Assembly: GCA_026913215.1 (NCBI GenBank)
Contig: JAPTYK010000001.1
Location: 310,001-374,000, forward strand
Reading direction: 5' to 3'
Length of the DNA: 64,000 nt
Origin: Streptomyces diastatochromogenes
GTDB lineage: Bacteria > Actinomycetota > Actinomycetes > Streptomycetales > Streptomycetaceae
Every line of letters begins with the position of its first letter. The stretch's first letter is position 1. Below the pieces are notes generated by a model that ran no database searches, was not told the DNA's origin, and worked only from the letters and a program-made list of their open reading frames with translations. The position numbers and the translations under genes are program-made. This document shows positions 40,918 through 50,362 of this stretch, in pieces.

Positions 40918-42085
40918 ATGGGCGGCGGGAACGCGGTGGTGGTCGGGGGCGGGATCGGCGGCCTCGCGGCGGCGATCGGACTGCGGCGGGTCGGCTGGGA
41001 GGTGACCGTCCTCGAACGCGCCGCCGCCCTCGGCGACGCCGGCGCGGGCATCTCCTCCACGCCAACGGCATCCGCGCCCTGGACGCCCTGGGGTCGGCGA
41101 GGCGGTGCGCGGGGCGGCCCGGCCCCAGTACACCGGCGGCACCCGCGTCCCGGGCGGCGGCCGGCTGGCCCGGATGGACGGGGCCGCCCTGGAGCGGGCA
41201 CTCGGCACCCCGATCGTCGGGATTCCGCGCGCCGCCCTGCACCGGCTGCTGCGCGCGGCGCTGCCCGCCGACTGCCTGGTCGTCGGGGCCGAGGTGACCT
41301 CCTGGACCCGATCGCCCCGGACCGGGTGGGCGTGGTCACCGGCGAGGGGGTGCGGGAGGCGGATCTGGTGGTGGCCGCCGACGGCGTGAACAGTGCCCTG
41401 CGCGCGCTGCTCCTCCCCGGCCACCCGGGGCCGGTGTACAGCGGCTCCACCGTCCTGCGCGCGATCACCGACTCCCCGTACCGCTCGCGACCGACTTCGA
41501 GCTGACCTGGGGCCGTGGCGCCGAGTTCGGGCACATCGCCTTCGCCGACGGGCGGGCCGAGTGGCACGCCGTGCTCAACTCCCCGGCGGGGGTGCGGCAT
41601 CCGGACCCGCTGGACGTGCTGCGCCGCCGCTTCCGGGACTGGCACGAGCCGATCCCGGCCCTCCTGGCGGCGACCCGTCCCGAGGCGGTGCTGCACCACG
41701 ACATCCACGAACTGGCCACTCCCTGACGACGTTCGTCGCGGGCCGGGCCGCCCTGCTCGGGGACGCGGCCCACGCCATGACCCCGCATCTCGGCCAGGGC
41801 GCCTGCCAGGCCCTTGAGGACGCGGTGTCGCTGGCCGCCGCGCTCGCCGCCGCGCCCGACGTCCGCACGGCCCTGGCCCGGTACGACGCCGAGCGGCGCC
41901 CGCGCAGCCAGGCCGTCGCCCGCGCGGCCCGCCAGGCCGGCCGGATGGGCCAGCGGCTCGCGCACCCCGTCGCCGTCGCCGTACGCAACACGGCCCTGCG
42001 GGTGGTTCCGGACCGCGCGACGCTGCGCGCCGTCCTGCGGCACGCCGACTGGACGCCGCCGCGCCTGGAACCGTCAATAAACTAG
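40918..42085 (+). CDS. FAD-dependent monooxygenase
   Basis: Group A flavin hydroxylase, about 390 residues. GGGIGGLAAAIGLRRVGWEVTVLE binds FAD; LVVAADGVNSALR is the second FAD motif (D-G motif); LLGDAAHAMTPHLGQGACQALEDA is the third. Resembles FAD-dependent urate hydroxylase and antibiotic-tailoring hydroxylases. About five single-base losses between 41060 and 41730, for instance near 41063 and 41725. ATG preceded by AAGGGGG. Likely detoxifies or modifies an aromatic compound sensed by the adjacent TetR. Confidence 0.84.
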
Positions 42086-42118
42086 ACGAGACGTATCGTC
42101 TCACTTAGGGTGGCCGTC
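42086..42118 (+). promoter_or_regulatory. palindrome in the glycosyltransferase promoter
   Basis: GAGACG-TAT-CGTCTC at 42088-42102 lies in an AT-richer stretch (TCAATAAACTAG) between the monooxygenase stop and the glycosyltransferase start. It is a likely regulator-binding site. It does not match the adjacent TetR operators, so another regulator is expected. Confidence 0.55.
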
Positions 42119-43309
42119 ATGACCACCACCTCCCCCGCGCACATCGCCATGTTCTCCATCGCCGCCCACGGCCACGTGAACCCGAGCCTGGAGGTCATCC
42201 GCGAGCTCGTCGCCCGGGGCCACCGCGTCAGCTACGCCGTCCCCGCGTCCTTCGCCGAGAAGGTCGCGGAGACGGGGGCGACGCCCGTCGTCTACACCTC
42301 CACGCTGCCGACGGACGAGGACCCGGACGCCTGGGGCACCGAACTGATCGACAACCTCGAACCGTTCCTCGCCGACGCGACGCAGGCGCTGCCGCAGCTC
42401 GCCGAGGCCTTCGAGGCGGACCGGCCGGACCTCGTGCTCCACGACATCACCTCCTATCCGGCCCCCGTCCTCGCCCACACCTGGGGCGTGCCCGCCGTCT
42501 CGCTGTGGCCGAACCTGGTGCCCTGGGAGGGATACGAGGAGGAGGTCGCCGAGCCGATGTTCGCCGAGCTCAAGGCCTCGCCGCGCGGCAGGGCGTACTA
42601 CGCGCGCTTCGAGGCGTGGCTCCGGGAGCACGGGATCGACACCCACCCCGACCGGTTCGTCGCCCGCCCCGGCGCGCGCTCGTCCTCATCCCCGGGCCCT
42701 CCAGCCGCACGCCGACCGGGTCGACGAGTCCGTCCACACCTTCGTCGGCGCCTGCCAGGGCACCCGCGCCGAACAGGGCGCGTGGCAGCGGCCGGCCGGG
42801 GCCGAGAAGGTGGTCCTGGTGTCGCTCGGCTCCTCCTTCACCAAGCGGCCCGGCTTCTACCGGGACTGCGTCGAGGCCTTCGCCGGACTCCCGGGCTGGC
42901 ACCTCGTCCTGCAGATCGGCAGGTTCGTCGACCCGTCCGAGCTCGGCGAGCTGCCGCCGAACGTCGAAGTGCACTCCTGGGTCCCCAGTTGGCGATCCTC
43001 CGGCAGGCCGACGCGTTCGTCACGCACGCGGGCGCGGGCGGCAGCCAGGAGGGGCTCGCCACCGCCACGCCCATGGTCGCCGTGCCGCAGGCGGTCGACC
43101 AGTTCGGGAACGCCGACATGCTCCAGTCACTGGGCGTGGCGCGGCACCTGCCCCTGGAGGAGGTCACCCCCGAGCGGCTGCGGGAGGCCGTGCTCGCGCT
43201 CGTCGGCGACCCCGAAGTGGCGCGCCGCGCACGGGAGGTCCAGGAGTCGATGGCCCGCGAGGGCGGCACGCCCCGCGCCGCCGACCTGATCGAGGCGGAG
43301 CTCGCCTGA
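42119..43309 (+). CDS. MGT-family (macrolide-type) glycosyltransferase
   Basis: GT1 family, about 397 residues. N-terminal acceptor domain [21 protein letters not shown]-terminal donor site [13 protein letters not shown] and [33 protein letters not shown] enzymes such as OleD glucosylate macrolides and other xenobiotics for resistance. Breaks near 42678 and 42990. ATG chosen with AGGGTGG upstream; an in-frame GTG lies nine bases earlier. Together with the monooxygenase it looks like a detoxification pair. Confidence 0.87.
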   Translation: MTTTSPAHIAMFSIAAHGHVNPSLEVIRELVARGHRVSYAVPASFAEKVAETGATPVVYTSTLPTDEDPDAWGTELIDNLEPFLADATQALPQLAEAFEADRPDLVLHDITSYPAPVLAHTWGVPAVSLWPNLVPWEGYEEEVAEPMFAELKASPRGRAYYARFEAWLREHGIDTHPDRFVARPGARSSSSPGPPAARRPGRRVRPHLRRRLPGHPRRTGRVAAAGRGREGGPGVARLLLHQAARLLPGLRRGLRRTPGLAPRPADRQVRRPVRARRAAAERRSALLGPQLAILRQADAFVTHAGAGGSQEGLATATPMVAVPQAVDQFGNADMLQSLGVARHLPLEEVTPERLREAVLALVGDPEVARRAREVQESMAREGGTPRAADLIEAELA

Positions 43310-43326
43310 CAACGACGCCCCGACGG

Positions 43327-43366
43327 CCGCCCCGCCCGCGACGACACGGCGGACCCGGCGGGGCGG
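43327..43366 (+). terminator. hairpin after the MGT glycosyltransferase
   Basis: CCGCCCCGCC (43327-43336) and GGCGGGGCGG (43357-43366), ten perfect pairs with a 20-base loop, 18 bases after the stop. Confidence 0.5.
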
Positions 43367-43470
43367 GTCGCACCCCTGCCGCCACCCGAGCGAGTACGGT
43401 GCGTCATTGCCTCGACACGCACCGTCACGAAGGCGGTGCGGGGAGGCCCGACCGCACGAAGGAGACCTCG

Positions 43471-43749
43471 ATGGCGATTCTGGTGAAGGCCGAGCTGCCG
43501 GGCGTGACGACCGATCAGTACGACGCCCTGAACGGCAGGCTCCAGGCCCTGCCCGACAACCCCTTCCAGGGCTGTCTGTCCCACGTCTGCGTGGCCACCG
43601 ACTCGGGCCTGCTGATCCACGACCTGTGGGAGTCGGAGCAGGACATGCGGAGGTTCATGAACCGCGTGATGCCGTTGGCCGAGGAGATGGGCCTCCCCCA
43701 GGGCTCCCAGCCCGAGATCCACCAGGTCCACAACTACTGGATGCCGTGA
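43471..43749 (+). CDS. small conserved-looking protein, possible dimeric alpha/beta barrel
   Basis: Intact, 92 residues with a strong GAAGGAGA site. The pattern of strands and helices and the motif LLIHDLWESEQDMRRFMNRVMPLAEE resemble antibiotic-biosynthesis-monooxygenase-like (dimeric alpha/beta barrel) proteins. No catalytic residue can be named. Function unknown; no operon partner, the next gene starting 46 bases on. Confidence 0.75.
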   Translation: MAILVKAELPGVTTDQYDALNGRLQALPDNPFQGCLSHVCVATDSGLLIHDLWESEQDMRRFMNRVMPLAEEMGLPQGSQPEIHQVHNYWMP

Positions 43750-43795
43750 CCGGAGTCCCCCCGGGGACCGCCCGGCGGGGCGTAGGGTCCGTGTC

Positions 43796-44194
43796 ATGTC
43801 CAAGACCGAGATCGACCAGGTGACCGCCGAGTTCTACGGCGCGTTCGACAACCGGGACGGCAAGGCCGCCGACGTGGACCGGATCCGGCGGCTCATGCTG
43901 CCGCAGGGGGTCGCCGTCTGCACCGCGCCCACGTTCACCGCGTACTCCGTGGAGGAGTTCGTCGTACCGCGCGAGAAGCTGCTCTCCGACGGGCGGCTCG
44001 TCGGGTTCTCCGAGTGGGAGACCTCCGAGGAGACGCGGATCGAGGGTGACCTCGCCTCCCGCTTCGGGACCTACCGCAAGTCCGGGGTCCTCGACGGGGA
44101 GCCGTACGAGGGCGAGGGCACCAAGACGCTCCAGTTCGTCCGGACGCCGGACGGCTGGCGCATCGCGGCCTTCTCCTGGTTCGACAAGCCCTGA
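43796..44194 (+). CDS. NTF2-like (SnoaL/DUF4440-type) small protein
   Basis: Intact, 132 residues. N-terminal TEFYGAF-like helix, a VEEFVVPREKLL segment, and C-terminal strands GTKTLQFVRTPDGWRIAAFSWFD, characteristic of the NTF2/SnoaL fold with its conserved W-R-I-A ending. Function not predictable; members include polyketide cyclases and stress-related binding proteins. No signal peptide. Confidence 0.78.
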   Translation: MSKTEIDQVTAEFYGAFDNRDGKAADVDRIRRLMLPQGVAVCTAPTFTAYSVEEFVVPREKLLSDGRLVGFSEWETSEETRIEGDLASRFGTYRKSGVLDGEPYEGEGTKTLQFVRTPDGWRIAAFSWFDKP

Positions 44195-44202
44195 CCGGGA
44201 GA

Positions 44203-44240
44203 CCGGCCCGCCGTCCCCTTGTACGGGAGGGGCGGGCCGG
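44203..44240 (+). terminator. hairpin after the NTF2-like gene
   Basis: CCGGCCCGCC (44203-44212) and GGCGGGCCGG (44231-44240) form ten perfect pairs, nine bases past the stop. The 3' arm belongs to the first copy of the tandem repeat that follows. Confidence 0.55.
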
Positions 44241-44274
44241 CTCCGTGTACGGGAGGGCGGCGGCCCGGCTCCGT
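44221..44274. repeat. tandem imperfect repeat of 26/28 bp
   Basis: Two adjacent copies, each starting GTACGGGAGG and ending CCGGCTCCGT or CCCGGCTCCGT, fill the gap between the convergent NTF2-like and SecF genes. Looks like a local duplication of one terminator arm. Confidence 0.7.
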
Positions 44275-45220
44275 CAGACCACGGCGCCCGTGCGCCGGCG
44301 CGGCGCGGGGCGGCCGGTTTCGGCGCCGGGCGGCGGGTCTCCAGGAGACGGCCAGCGGCATCGCCGTGAACACCGTGGACGCCATGCCCAGGACGACGCC
44401 CGCGAGCAGCGCGACGGAGAAGTCCGTGAGCGAGTCCCCGCCCAGGACCGCGAGCGCCACCAGGACGAAGAGCGCCCCATGCCGGTGTTGACCGTACGGG
44501 GCAGGGTCTGGGCGACGGCCCGGTCGGCGAGGTCCGCGAGCGGCACGCCCCGCCCCGGCGCCGCAGTTCCCGCAGCCGGTCGAGGACGACCACGGAGTCG
44601 TTGACCGAGTAGCCCACGACGGTGAGCAGCGCGGCCAGGAAGACGCTGTCCACCGGCTTGCCCAGCCAGGCGAAGAGGCCGACCACGAGCAGCACGTCCT
44701 GCGCCATCGCCGCCACGGCCGCCGTCGCGTACGTCCAGCGGAACCGCACCGTCAGGTACAGGAGTTGCGCCGCCACCGCCAGGCCGAGCGCGAGGAGGGC
44801 GTGGGTGCGGAGCTCTCCGCCCAGGCTCGGGCCGATGAGGTCGTCGCGGGCCGCCTCCACCGGGCCCGCGACCCGGGTGAGCGCCTCCCTGACCTCCCGC
44901 TGCTCGCCGTCGCCGGTCTCCCGGAGGCGCACCGAGACGTCGCCGTCGCCGGTGGTCTGCACGACGGCGTCGGGGAAGCCGGCGGCCACGACGGCGCCAC
45001 GGGCGGTGTCGGCGTCCACCGGGCGTGCGGCCGCGTACTGGACGACCCGGCCGCCGGTGAACTCGACGCCGAACTCCACGCCCCGGACGCCGATCCCGGC
45101 GAGGGCGACGAGCAGCAGCCCCGCGCAGCCGGTCAGCCAGCGGCGCCGGTGGGCGGTCAGCCGGGGCACGCGGCGGGTGAGCCGGGTCCGCAGCCGGCCG
45201 AGCGCGGCCATGCCGGTCAC
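44274..45220 (-). CDS. secF: SecF-like protein translocase subunit
   Basis: Inner-membrane subunit that uses the proton gradient to help late steps of Sec export. About 316 residues: first membrane segment LTGCAGLLLVALAGIGVRG, the SecF motif GVEFTGGRVVQY, a periplasm-equivalent domain, then five C-terminal segments with TVRFRWTYATAA, VGYSVNDSVVVLDRLREL and TLPRTVNTG. Frame changes near 44540, 44475 and near the end; the stop is uncertain and I take the TGA at 44274. The GTG start overlaps the secD stop (GTGA); an ATG three codons later is also possible. Confidence 0.82.
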
Positions 45221-46553
45221 GGCCGCCGCCTGCGGAGGGCGGGCAGGCCGAGGGTCAGGTCGGCGAGCAGCCGGGTGATCACCATCGCGGTGATCAGCGA
45301 GGTGAGGACGCCGATCGCGAGCGTCACGCCGAAGCCCTTGACGGGTCCCGTGGCGAAGACGAACAACAGGCCGGCGGCGAGCAGGGTGGTGACGTGCGAG
45401 TCCGCGACCGCGCTCCACACCTTGCCGAACGCCGTCGCGACCGGCCGCCGCAGGTCCCGCCCCGCGGCCCGGCCGAGCGAGGCGTACTCCTCCCTGGCCC
45501 GTTCGAAGACCAGGACGTTCGCGTCGACGGCGATGCCGATGGCGAGGACGAAACCGGCGAGGCCGGGCAGGGTGAGGTGGCGCCCAGGGCGACGACGGCG
45601 GCGTACGAGACCAGTCCGTACAGCAGGAGCGCGATCGTCGCGAGGACGCCGAGGAGCCGGTAGACCACCATCACGAACAGTCCCGTGCAGGCCAGGCCGA
45701 TGACGGCGGCCAGGGCGCTGGCGCGGATCGCCTCCGCGCCGAGCGTCGGGCCCACCGTGCTCTGCTCGACCGTCGTCACCGGCACGGGCAGCGCGCCGCC
45801 CTCGACGAGCGCCGCGAGGTCGCGGGCCTCCGCGCGGAGAACCCGCCGGTGATCTGCGCGGAGCCGCCGCCGATGCCCGTCCCGCAGGGCACGCCCGCCT
45901 GCATCCCGGGGCGGAGACGATCCGGTCGTCGAGGACGATCGCGACCCTGCGGGCCGGGTCCGCCGGGGCGGCGCAGGCGGCGGCGCCGGTCAGCCGGGCC
46001 CAGCCGTCCGCCGCGCGGTCGCGGAAGGTGAGGTCGACGGTCCAGCCCCGGCCGGTCGCGGTGTCGAGGACGGCCTCGGCGCCCTTGACGCCCTCGCCGG
46101 TGAGGGCGGGCCCGGAGAGGGCGAGGAAGCCTCCCGGGGCGTCGGGGTCGGCCAGGACCCTCGTCCCGTCGGCGGCGGCCGGCCCGGCCGGTCCCGGGCC
46201 GCGCCGGTCACGGCGTGGAAGGTGAGCTGCGCCGTACGGCCGATGGTCTCGGCCGCCTCGCGCGGGTCGCGCAGGCCCGGCAGTTCGACGACGATGCGCC
46301 GCTCGCCGGAGCGGGCCAGCGAGGGTTCCGCGACCCCGAGTCCGTCCACGCGCTTGCGGAGCACCTCCAGGGCACGGTCGGTGGCGGCGGCGTCCGCACG
46401 GGTGGTCGGTCCGTCCTCGGTCTGCAGGACGATGCGGGTCCCGCCGCGGAGGTCGAGTCCGAGGCGGGGCGGGGTGGTCAGGGTGATCCAGAGCGAGAGC
46501 GCGACGACGGCGAGCGCGAGGAGCGCGCGCCGGAACGAGGCACGAGAGGACAT
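45217..46553 (-). CDS. secD: SecD-like protein translocase subunit
   Basis: Partner of SecF, about 445 residues. N-terminal membrane segment ALLALAVVALSLWITL, LGLDLRGGTRIVLQTE (the SecD D-L-R-G-G motif), a first periplasm-equivalent domain with VELPGLRDPREAAE, and C-terminal segments including GFVLAIGIAVDANVLVFER and FATGPVKGFGVTLAIG. Breaks near 46190, 45915, 45845 and 45590. ATG with GGAGAACCC upstream. No yajC, ruvB or relA is nearby, so this is probably the second, paralogous SecDF set of streptomycetes and not the main one (inference). Confidence 0.86.
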
Positions 46554-46699
46554 GGGTTCTCCACGGGCGGGCGCACGGCACGTCGGGGCGCCCCCTCGGT
46601 GAGGCGGGCGCCCGCCGTCCGTGCGGAACGTGCGGTCGGAAGCGCGCCGGAGCCCGGTCCCCGGACATGCCGAGGGCCCGGACGGCGACGCGGGTGACG

Positions 46700-47451
46700 T
46701 CAGCTGTGCCGGGTGGAGGGTGGCGCGCGCGACTCGCGCGGCCCGTGGAGCCCGCCGGGCGGCGCCCGCTCGCGGCGCGGATCTCCTTCGAGGAGACCGC
46801 GCGCGGGTACGGAGGGTCTGCGTGCGCGACGGTCGGGGCAGCGGGCGGCACGGGGAACCGCACGGGGTTCTCGACGCCGACCGGAAGCCCCACGACGGCG
46901 GCGTGCGCGAGACGCGGCTCCTGGGAGCCGGCGCGCGGGACGCCCTGGGCGGGCGCAGACGGAGCGGGCACGGCCGACACGGGGGCCGTCGGGACGGGTG
47001 CGGTCGATACGGGCGCGGCCGGAGCGGGTGCGGTCGGCACAGGCGCAGTCGCGACGGGCACGGCCGAAGCGGGTGGAGCCGAAGCAAGCGCGGCCGGCAC
47101 GGGCACAGTCGCGACAGGCGCGGCCGGAGTGGGTGCGGTCGGCACAGGCGCCGTCGGGACAGGCACGGCCGAAGCGGGTGGAGCCGAAGCAGGAGCGGCC
47201 GGCACGGGCACAGTCGCGACAGGCGCAGCCGAAGCGGGTGCGGTCGACACAGGCGCCGTCGGGACAGGCGTGGCCGAAGCGGGCGGAGCCGAAGCAAGAG
47301 CGGTCGGCACAGGCGCAGCAGTCGCGACAGGCGCGCCCGGCGTCGCAGCGTCCCGCGCGGACGCGTCCGGCGCCGGTGCGAGCAGCAACGACCAGAGCAC
47401 GCACAGGAGTGCGGGTACGAGGGTCGCGAGGTGGCGTGCGGAGGTCTTCAC
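46700..47451 (-). CDS. secreted Pro/Ala-rich repeat protein
   Basis: About 250 residues. The GTG start gives a signal peptide (TLVPALLCVLWSLLLAPAPDASA). Residues about 40-165 are pentapeptide-like P-V-x-T/A-A units arranged in 35-residue repeats. The C-terminal part contains VGLPVGVENPVRF. No known domain. The two frames that continue lack a stop before secD, so the end is placed at the TGA in the third frame and needs one frame change. Upstream of secD on the same strand, it could be a wall-spanning or cell-surface protein. Confidence 0.6.
46960..47345. repeat. 105-bp tandem repeats within the Pro/Ala-rich gene
   Basis: The block around GGCACGGCCGAAGCGGG recurs at 47057, 47162 and 47267, an exact spacing of 105 bases (35 codons). 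Each unit is itself built from 15-base sub-units encoding P-V-P-T-A-type pentads. Such arrays change length easily by slippage or recombination. Confidence 0.8.
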
Positions 47452-47648
47452 GGTGCCGCCCGCCCCTCTTCCCTGGTCCCCGTCCGTGGGGCCCAGCGTA
47501 GACGGGGTCCGGGGCGGCGCCGCACCGGGTGCGGGGGGTGAGTAGGGGTGCGCGCCCGGCAGTTGAGTACGGGTGCTCATGTCCGGGTCCCGGGGGCCGC
47601 CGGACGATGGGCGTGTCATCGTTCCGCCTCGGCTCCAGGGGGTCTCCC

Positions 47649-48325
47649 GTGCTCAGCCGTATCGCCGCCCACGTCGTCCCGTTCTTCGGGCGGCTGACCG
47701 TCACCTCGGACCCGGGGGCCCGGGTCGAGCCGGGCAGCATCCTCGTCGTGAACCACACGTCGCTCGCCGATCCGGCGCTCGTGCTCGCCGCGCTCCGCGG
47801 GCGGCTGGCGGTCGAGCCGGTCCTGCTCGCCACCTCGGGCCTGTGGCGGATCCCGGTCCTGGGCCGGGCGCTGACGCGCGAGGGTCACGTGCCCGTGCAC
47901 CGGAACTCGGCGCGGGCCGCCGCGGCGCTCGACCACGCGGCGGTCGCGCTCGCCTCGGGGCGGGACGTGATGCTGTACGCGGAGGGCGCATCCCGCCGCG
48001 CCGGGACGCCGCCGAGAACCCGCCGGAGATGTTCCGCACCGGTCTGGCGCGGCTCGCGCGGGCGACGGGGGCGCCGGTCGTGCCGATCGGTCAGGCCGGG
48101 GCGCGGCGGATCACCTCGGGCGGGCGGGCGAAGCAGCTCGCCGGGGTGCTCACCGCGCCGGTCCGCAGGCCGTGCCTGCACGTCCACATCGGCGCGCCGC
48201 TACGCCTGCCGGACGACGTGGCCGCCGCGACGCTGCTGGCCCACGGGGCCGTGACCGAGGCCTGGCGGACGGCCGCCGGGGCCCTGGGGAACCGGCGGCC
48301 CTCGGCGGCGGGGGACGGCGGCTGA
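47649..48325 (+). CDS. 1-acyl-glycerol-3-phosphate acyltransferase-like (PlsC family)
   Basis: About 226 residues. VVNHTSLADPAL carries the H-x-x-x-x-D catalytic motif, followed by a GxxPVHR-like segment (EGHVPVHR) and APVVPIGQAG, the four-block order of lysophospholipid acyltransferases. Transfers an acyl chain to a lysolipid or related lipid at the membrane. One base is missing near 47988. The GTG with AGGGGG seven bases upstream is preferred; an ATG at 47607 is in frame. Confidence 0.83.
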
Positions 48326-48327
48326 TC

Positions 48328-48353
48328 CCCGGGCCTTCGTCAGGAGGCCCGGG
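48328..48353. terminator. bidirectional hairpin between convergent genes
   Basis: CCCGGGCCT (48328-48336), eight-base loop, AGGCCCGGG (48345-48353): nine perfect pairs just past the acyltransferase stop and over the end of the DUF4345 gene. Confidence 0.6.
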
Positions 48354-48725
48354 ACTCCGCGTCCGCCAGCCAGAACAGCAGAGGCGAGAGGACGAGTTCG
48401 AGCGCGCCGAGCGCCAGCTGGAACCAGTGCGGCCGTCCCTCGACGGCGAGGGACAGCAGCCTCCCGAGCGCCCCCAGCAGGAACACGGCGGTGAGCCCGC
48501 GGACGGCGCGGCGGGGATCGGCGACCGCCTCGCCGTCCAGAGCCAGGCGAGACCGTAGCCCGCGAAGACCGCGCCGAAGAACCGGCCGAGGCTGTCGACG
48601 GTCGCGCCGGCCGACGTGGCGCCCGGGATCGCGGCGTTGCCGGCCAGGACGTGGAGGAGTCCGATGGCCACGCAGGCGTACCCCATGGCCAGGGCGAGCC
48701 CCCGAAGTGCCGTGACTCTGTTCAT
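48340..48725 (-). CDS. DUF4345-family membrane protein
   Basis: About 128 residues with four membrane segments: GLALAMGYACVAIGLLHVLAG, FFGAVFAGYGLAWLW, LTAVFLLGALGRLLSLAV and LGALELVLSPLLFWLA. The TVDSLGRFFGAVFAGYG and GRPHWFQLALGALELVL blocks match DUF4345, a family of unknown function. One base is missing near 48538. Divergent from a TetR gene that probably represses it. Confidence 0.82.
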
Positions 48726-48737
48726 CGTTCGCGCCCC

Positions 48738-48761
48738 CATCCAGTAGACACACATCCAGTA
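48738..48761. promoter_or_regulatory. probable TetR operator for the DUF4345 gene
   Basis: Read on the minus strand it begins TACTGGATGTGTGTCTACTG and shares TACTGGA and GTGTC with the stronger palindrome next to the TetR gene; ATCCAGTAG occurs twice here. It lies 13 bases upstream of the DUF4345 start. Confidence 0.55.
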
Positions 48762-48789
48762 GCGGTGCGTACGTCAGGGTAGGGCCGCT

Positions 48790-48809
48790 TACTGGACACG
48801 TGTCAAGTA
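48790..48809. promoter_or_regulatory. TetR operator at the TetR gene
   Basis: TACTGGACACGTGTCAAGTA, a 20-base palindrome with one mismatched pair (G/A at positions 5 and 16), ending ten bases before the TetR GTG start. Suggests autorepression. Confidence 0.7.
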
Positions 48810-48819
48810 GCATGGCGGG

Positions 48820-49427
48820 GTGCCTCCCCGCAGACGCCTCAGCCCCTCCGAGCGCCGCGCCCAGCTCCTGGACGTCGCCGCGCGGCTCTTCGCGGCGCTG
48901 CCGTACGACGAGGTGCTGATGGAGGAGGTCGCCGAGCGGGCGGGGTCTCCCGCGCGCTGCTCTACCAGCACTTCCCCAACAAGCGGGACCTCTTCGCCGC
49001 GCTCTATCGGGAGGCCTCCGAGCAGCTGCTCGCGAAGACGCGGCTCGACCCCGCCGACACCCTGGTCGAACAGCTGACGCAGGGCCTCGACACGCACATC
49101 GCGTACTTCGCGGAGAACCGCCACACGGTCCTCGCGGCGAACCGCGTCCTGGCCGGCGACCGGCTCGTCCGGACGATCATCACCGGTGAGCTCGACGCCC
49201 TGCGCGAGCGCCTGCTCGGCGTGCTGCCGCTCGCCGACGACCGGACCCGGGCGGCCGTGTCGGGGGTCCTGAAGAGCTGGCTGGTCTTCGTGCAGGTGCT
49301 GTGCGTGGACTGGCTGACCCACGAGACCTGCACGCGCACCGAGTTGCGCGACGTGTGCGTCGGCGCGGTCGTGGGGGCCCTGCGGCCCCTCCTCGACGAG
49401 GACCCGGCGCCGGACTGGCCCCGCTGA
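48820..49427 (+). CDS. TetR-family transcriptional regulator
   Basis: About 202 residues. N-terminal helix-turn-helix RRAQLLDVAARLFAALPYDEV then VAERAGVSRALLYQHFPNKRDLFAAL, followed by a helical ligand domain. One base is missing near 48950 (GGGGTCTCC). The GTG start sits close to its own operator. Divergent from the DUF4345 gene, the likely target. It ends 12 bases before the convergent glutaminase gene. Confidence 0.85.
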
Positions 49428-49438
49428 CCGGACGCCGC

Positions 49439-50362
49439 TCAGAACACCGACAGGCCCGTGATGGTCGTGAACCGGTCGAGGGCGGTCACGCCCGCCACCG
49501 AGTTGCCCCGGCTGTCCAGACCCGGGCTCCACACGCACAGGGTGCAGCGGCCGGGGACGACGGCGACGACCGCTCCGCCGACGCCGCTCTTGCCGGGGAG
49601 TCCGACGCGGTAGGCGAAGTCGCCGGCCGCGTCGTAGGTGCCGCAGGTGAGCATGACGGCGTTGACCTGCTTGGCCTGGCTGCGGGTCAGCAGGCGGCTG
49701 CCGTCGGCGCGGAGCCCGTGCCGGGCCAGGAAGCCGGTGGCGAGGGCCAGGTCGGCGCAGGAGGCCTCCAGGGAGCACTGGCGGAAGTACTCGTCGAGCA
49801 GGTCGGGGACGGGGCCCGTGATGTTGCCGTAGGAGGCCATGAAGTGGGCGAGGGCCGCGTTGCGGTCGCCGTGGGCGGCCTCGGAGGCGGCGACGCCGGC
49901 GTCGAAGGCGAGGCCGGGGTTGCCGCTCTCGGCGCGCAGGAAGGAGAGCAGGGTCCCGGAGGCGTCGCCGGTGAGGCGGTGCAGCCGGTCGGTCACGACG
50001 AGGGCGCCCGCGTTGATGAACGGGTTGCGCGGGATGCCGTGCTCGTACTCCAGCTGGACGAGGGAGTTGAACGGGTCGCCGGAGGGTTCGCGGCCGACGT
50101 GGGCCCAGAGCGCGTCGCCCTCTCCGGCGAGGGCGAGCGCCAGGGTGAAGACCTTGGTGACGGACTGCGTGGAGAAGGGCCGTCGCCAGTCCCCCACTCC
50201 GTAGACGGTGCCGTCGAGTTCCGCCACGGCCATGCCGAAGTCGCGCGGGTCGCCCGCCGCGAGGGCCGGGATGTAGTCGGCCGGGCTGCCCCGGTCGGCG
50301 AGGTCCGCGATCTCCTCGGCGATGCGGTCGAGGACCGGCCGGAAGGAGGTGTCCGCGTTCAC
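49439..50362 (-). CDS. glsA: glutaminase
   Basis: Intact, 307 residues. Hydrolyses glutamine to glutamate and ammonia. Serine-dependent beta-lactamase-like fold with FSTQSVTKVF giving Ser67 and Lys70, NPFINAGALV, and GKSGVGGAVVAVVPG near the C-terminus. The GTG start overlaps the stop of the upstream acyl-CoA hydrolase gene (GTGA), so the two are co-translated although their pathways differ. Confidence 0.93.
   Translation of the reverse strand: MNADTSFRPVLDRIAEEIADLADRGSPADYIPALAAGDPRDFGMAVAELDGTVYGVGDWRRPFSTQSVTKVFTLALALAGEGDALWAHVGREPSGDPFNSLVQLEYEHGIPRNPFINAGALVVTDRLHRLTGDASGTLLSFLRAESGNPGLAFDAGVAASEAAHGDRNAALAHFMASYGNITGPVPDLLDEYFRQCSLEASCADLALATGFLARHGLRADGSRLLTRSQAKQVNAVMLTCGTYDAAGDFAYRVGLPGKSGVGGAVVAVVPGRCTLCVWSPGLDSRGNSVAGVTALDRFTTITGLSVF

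Noticed and set aside
45990..47619. A single very long secreted protein running from the Pro/Ala repeats into secD
   Set aside because: The frame crosses secD out of register; secD has its own ATG, ribosome site and family motifs.
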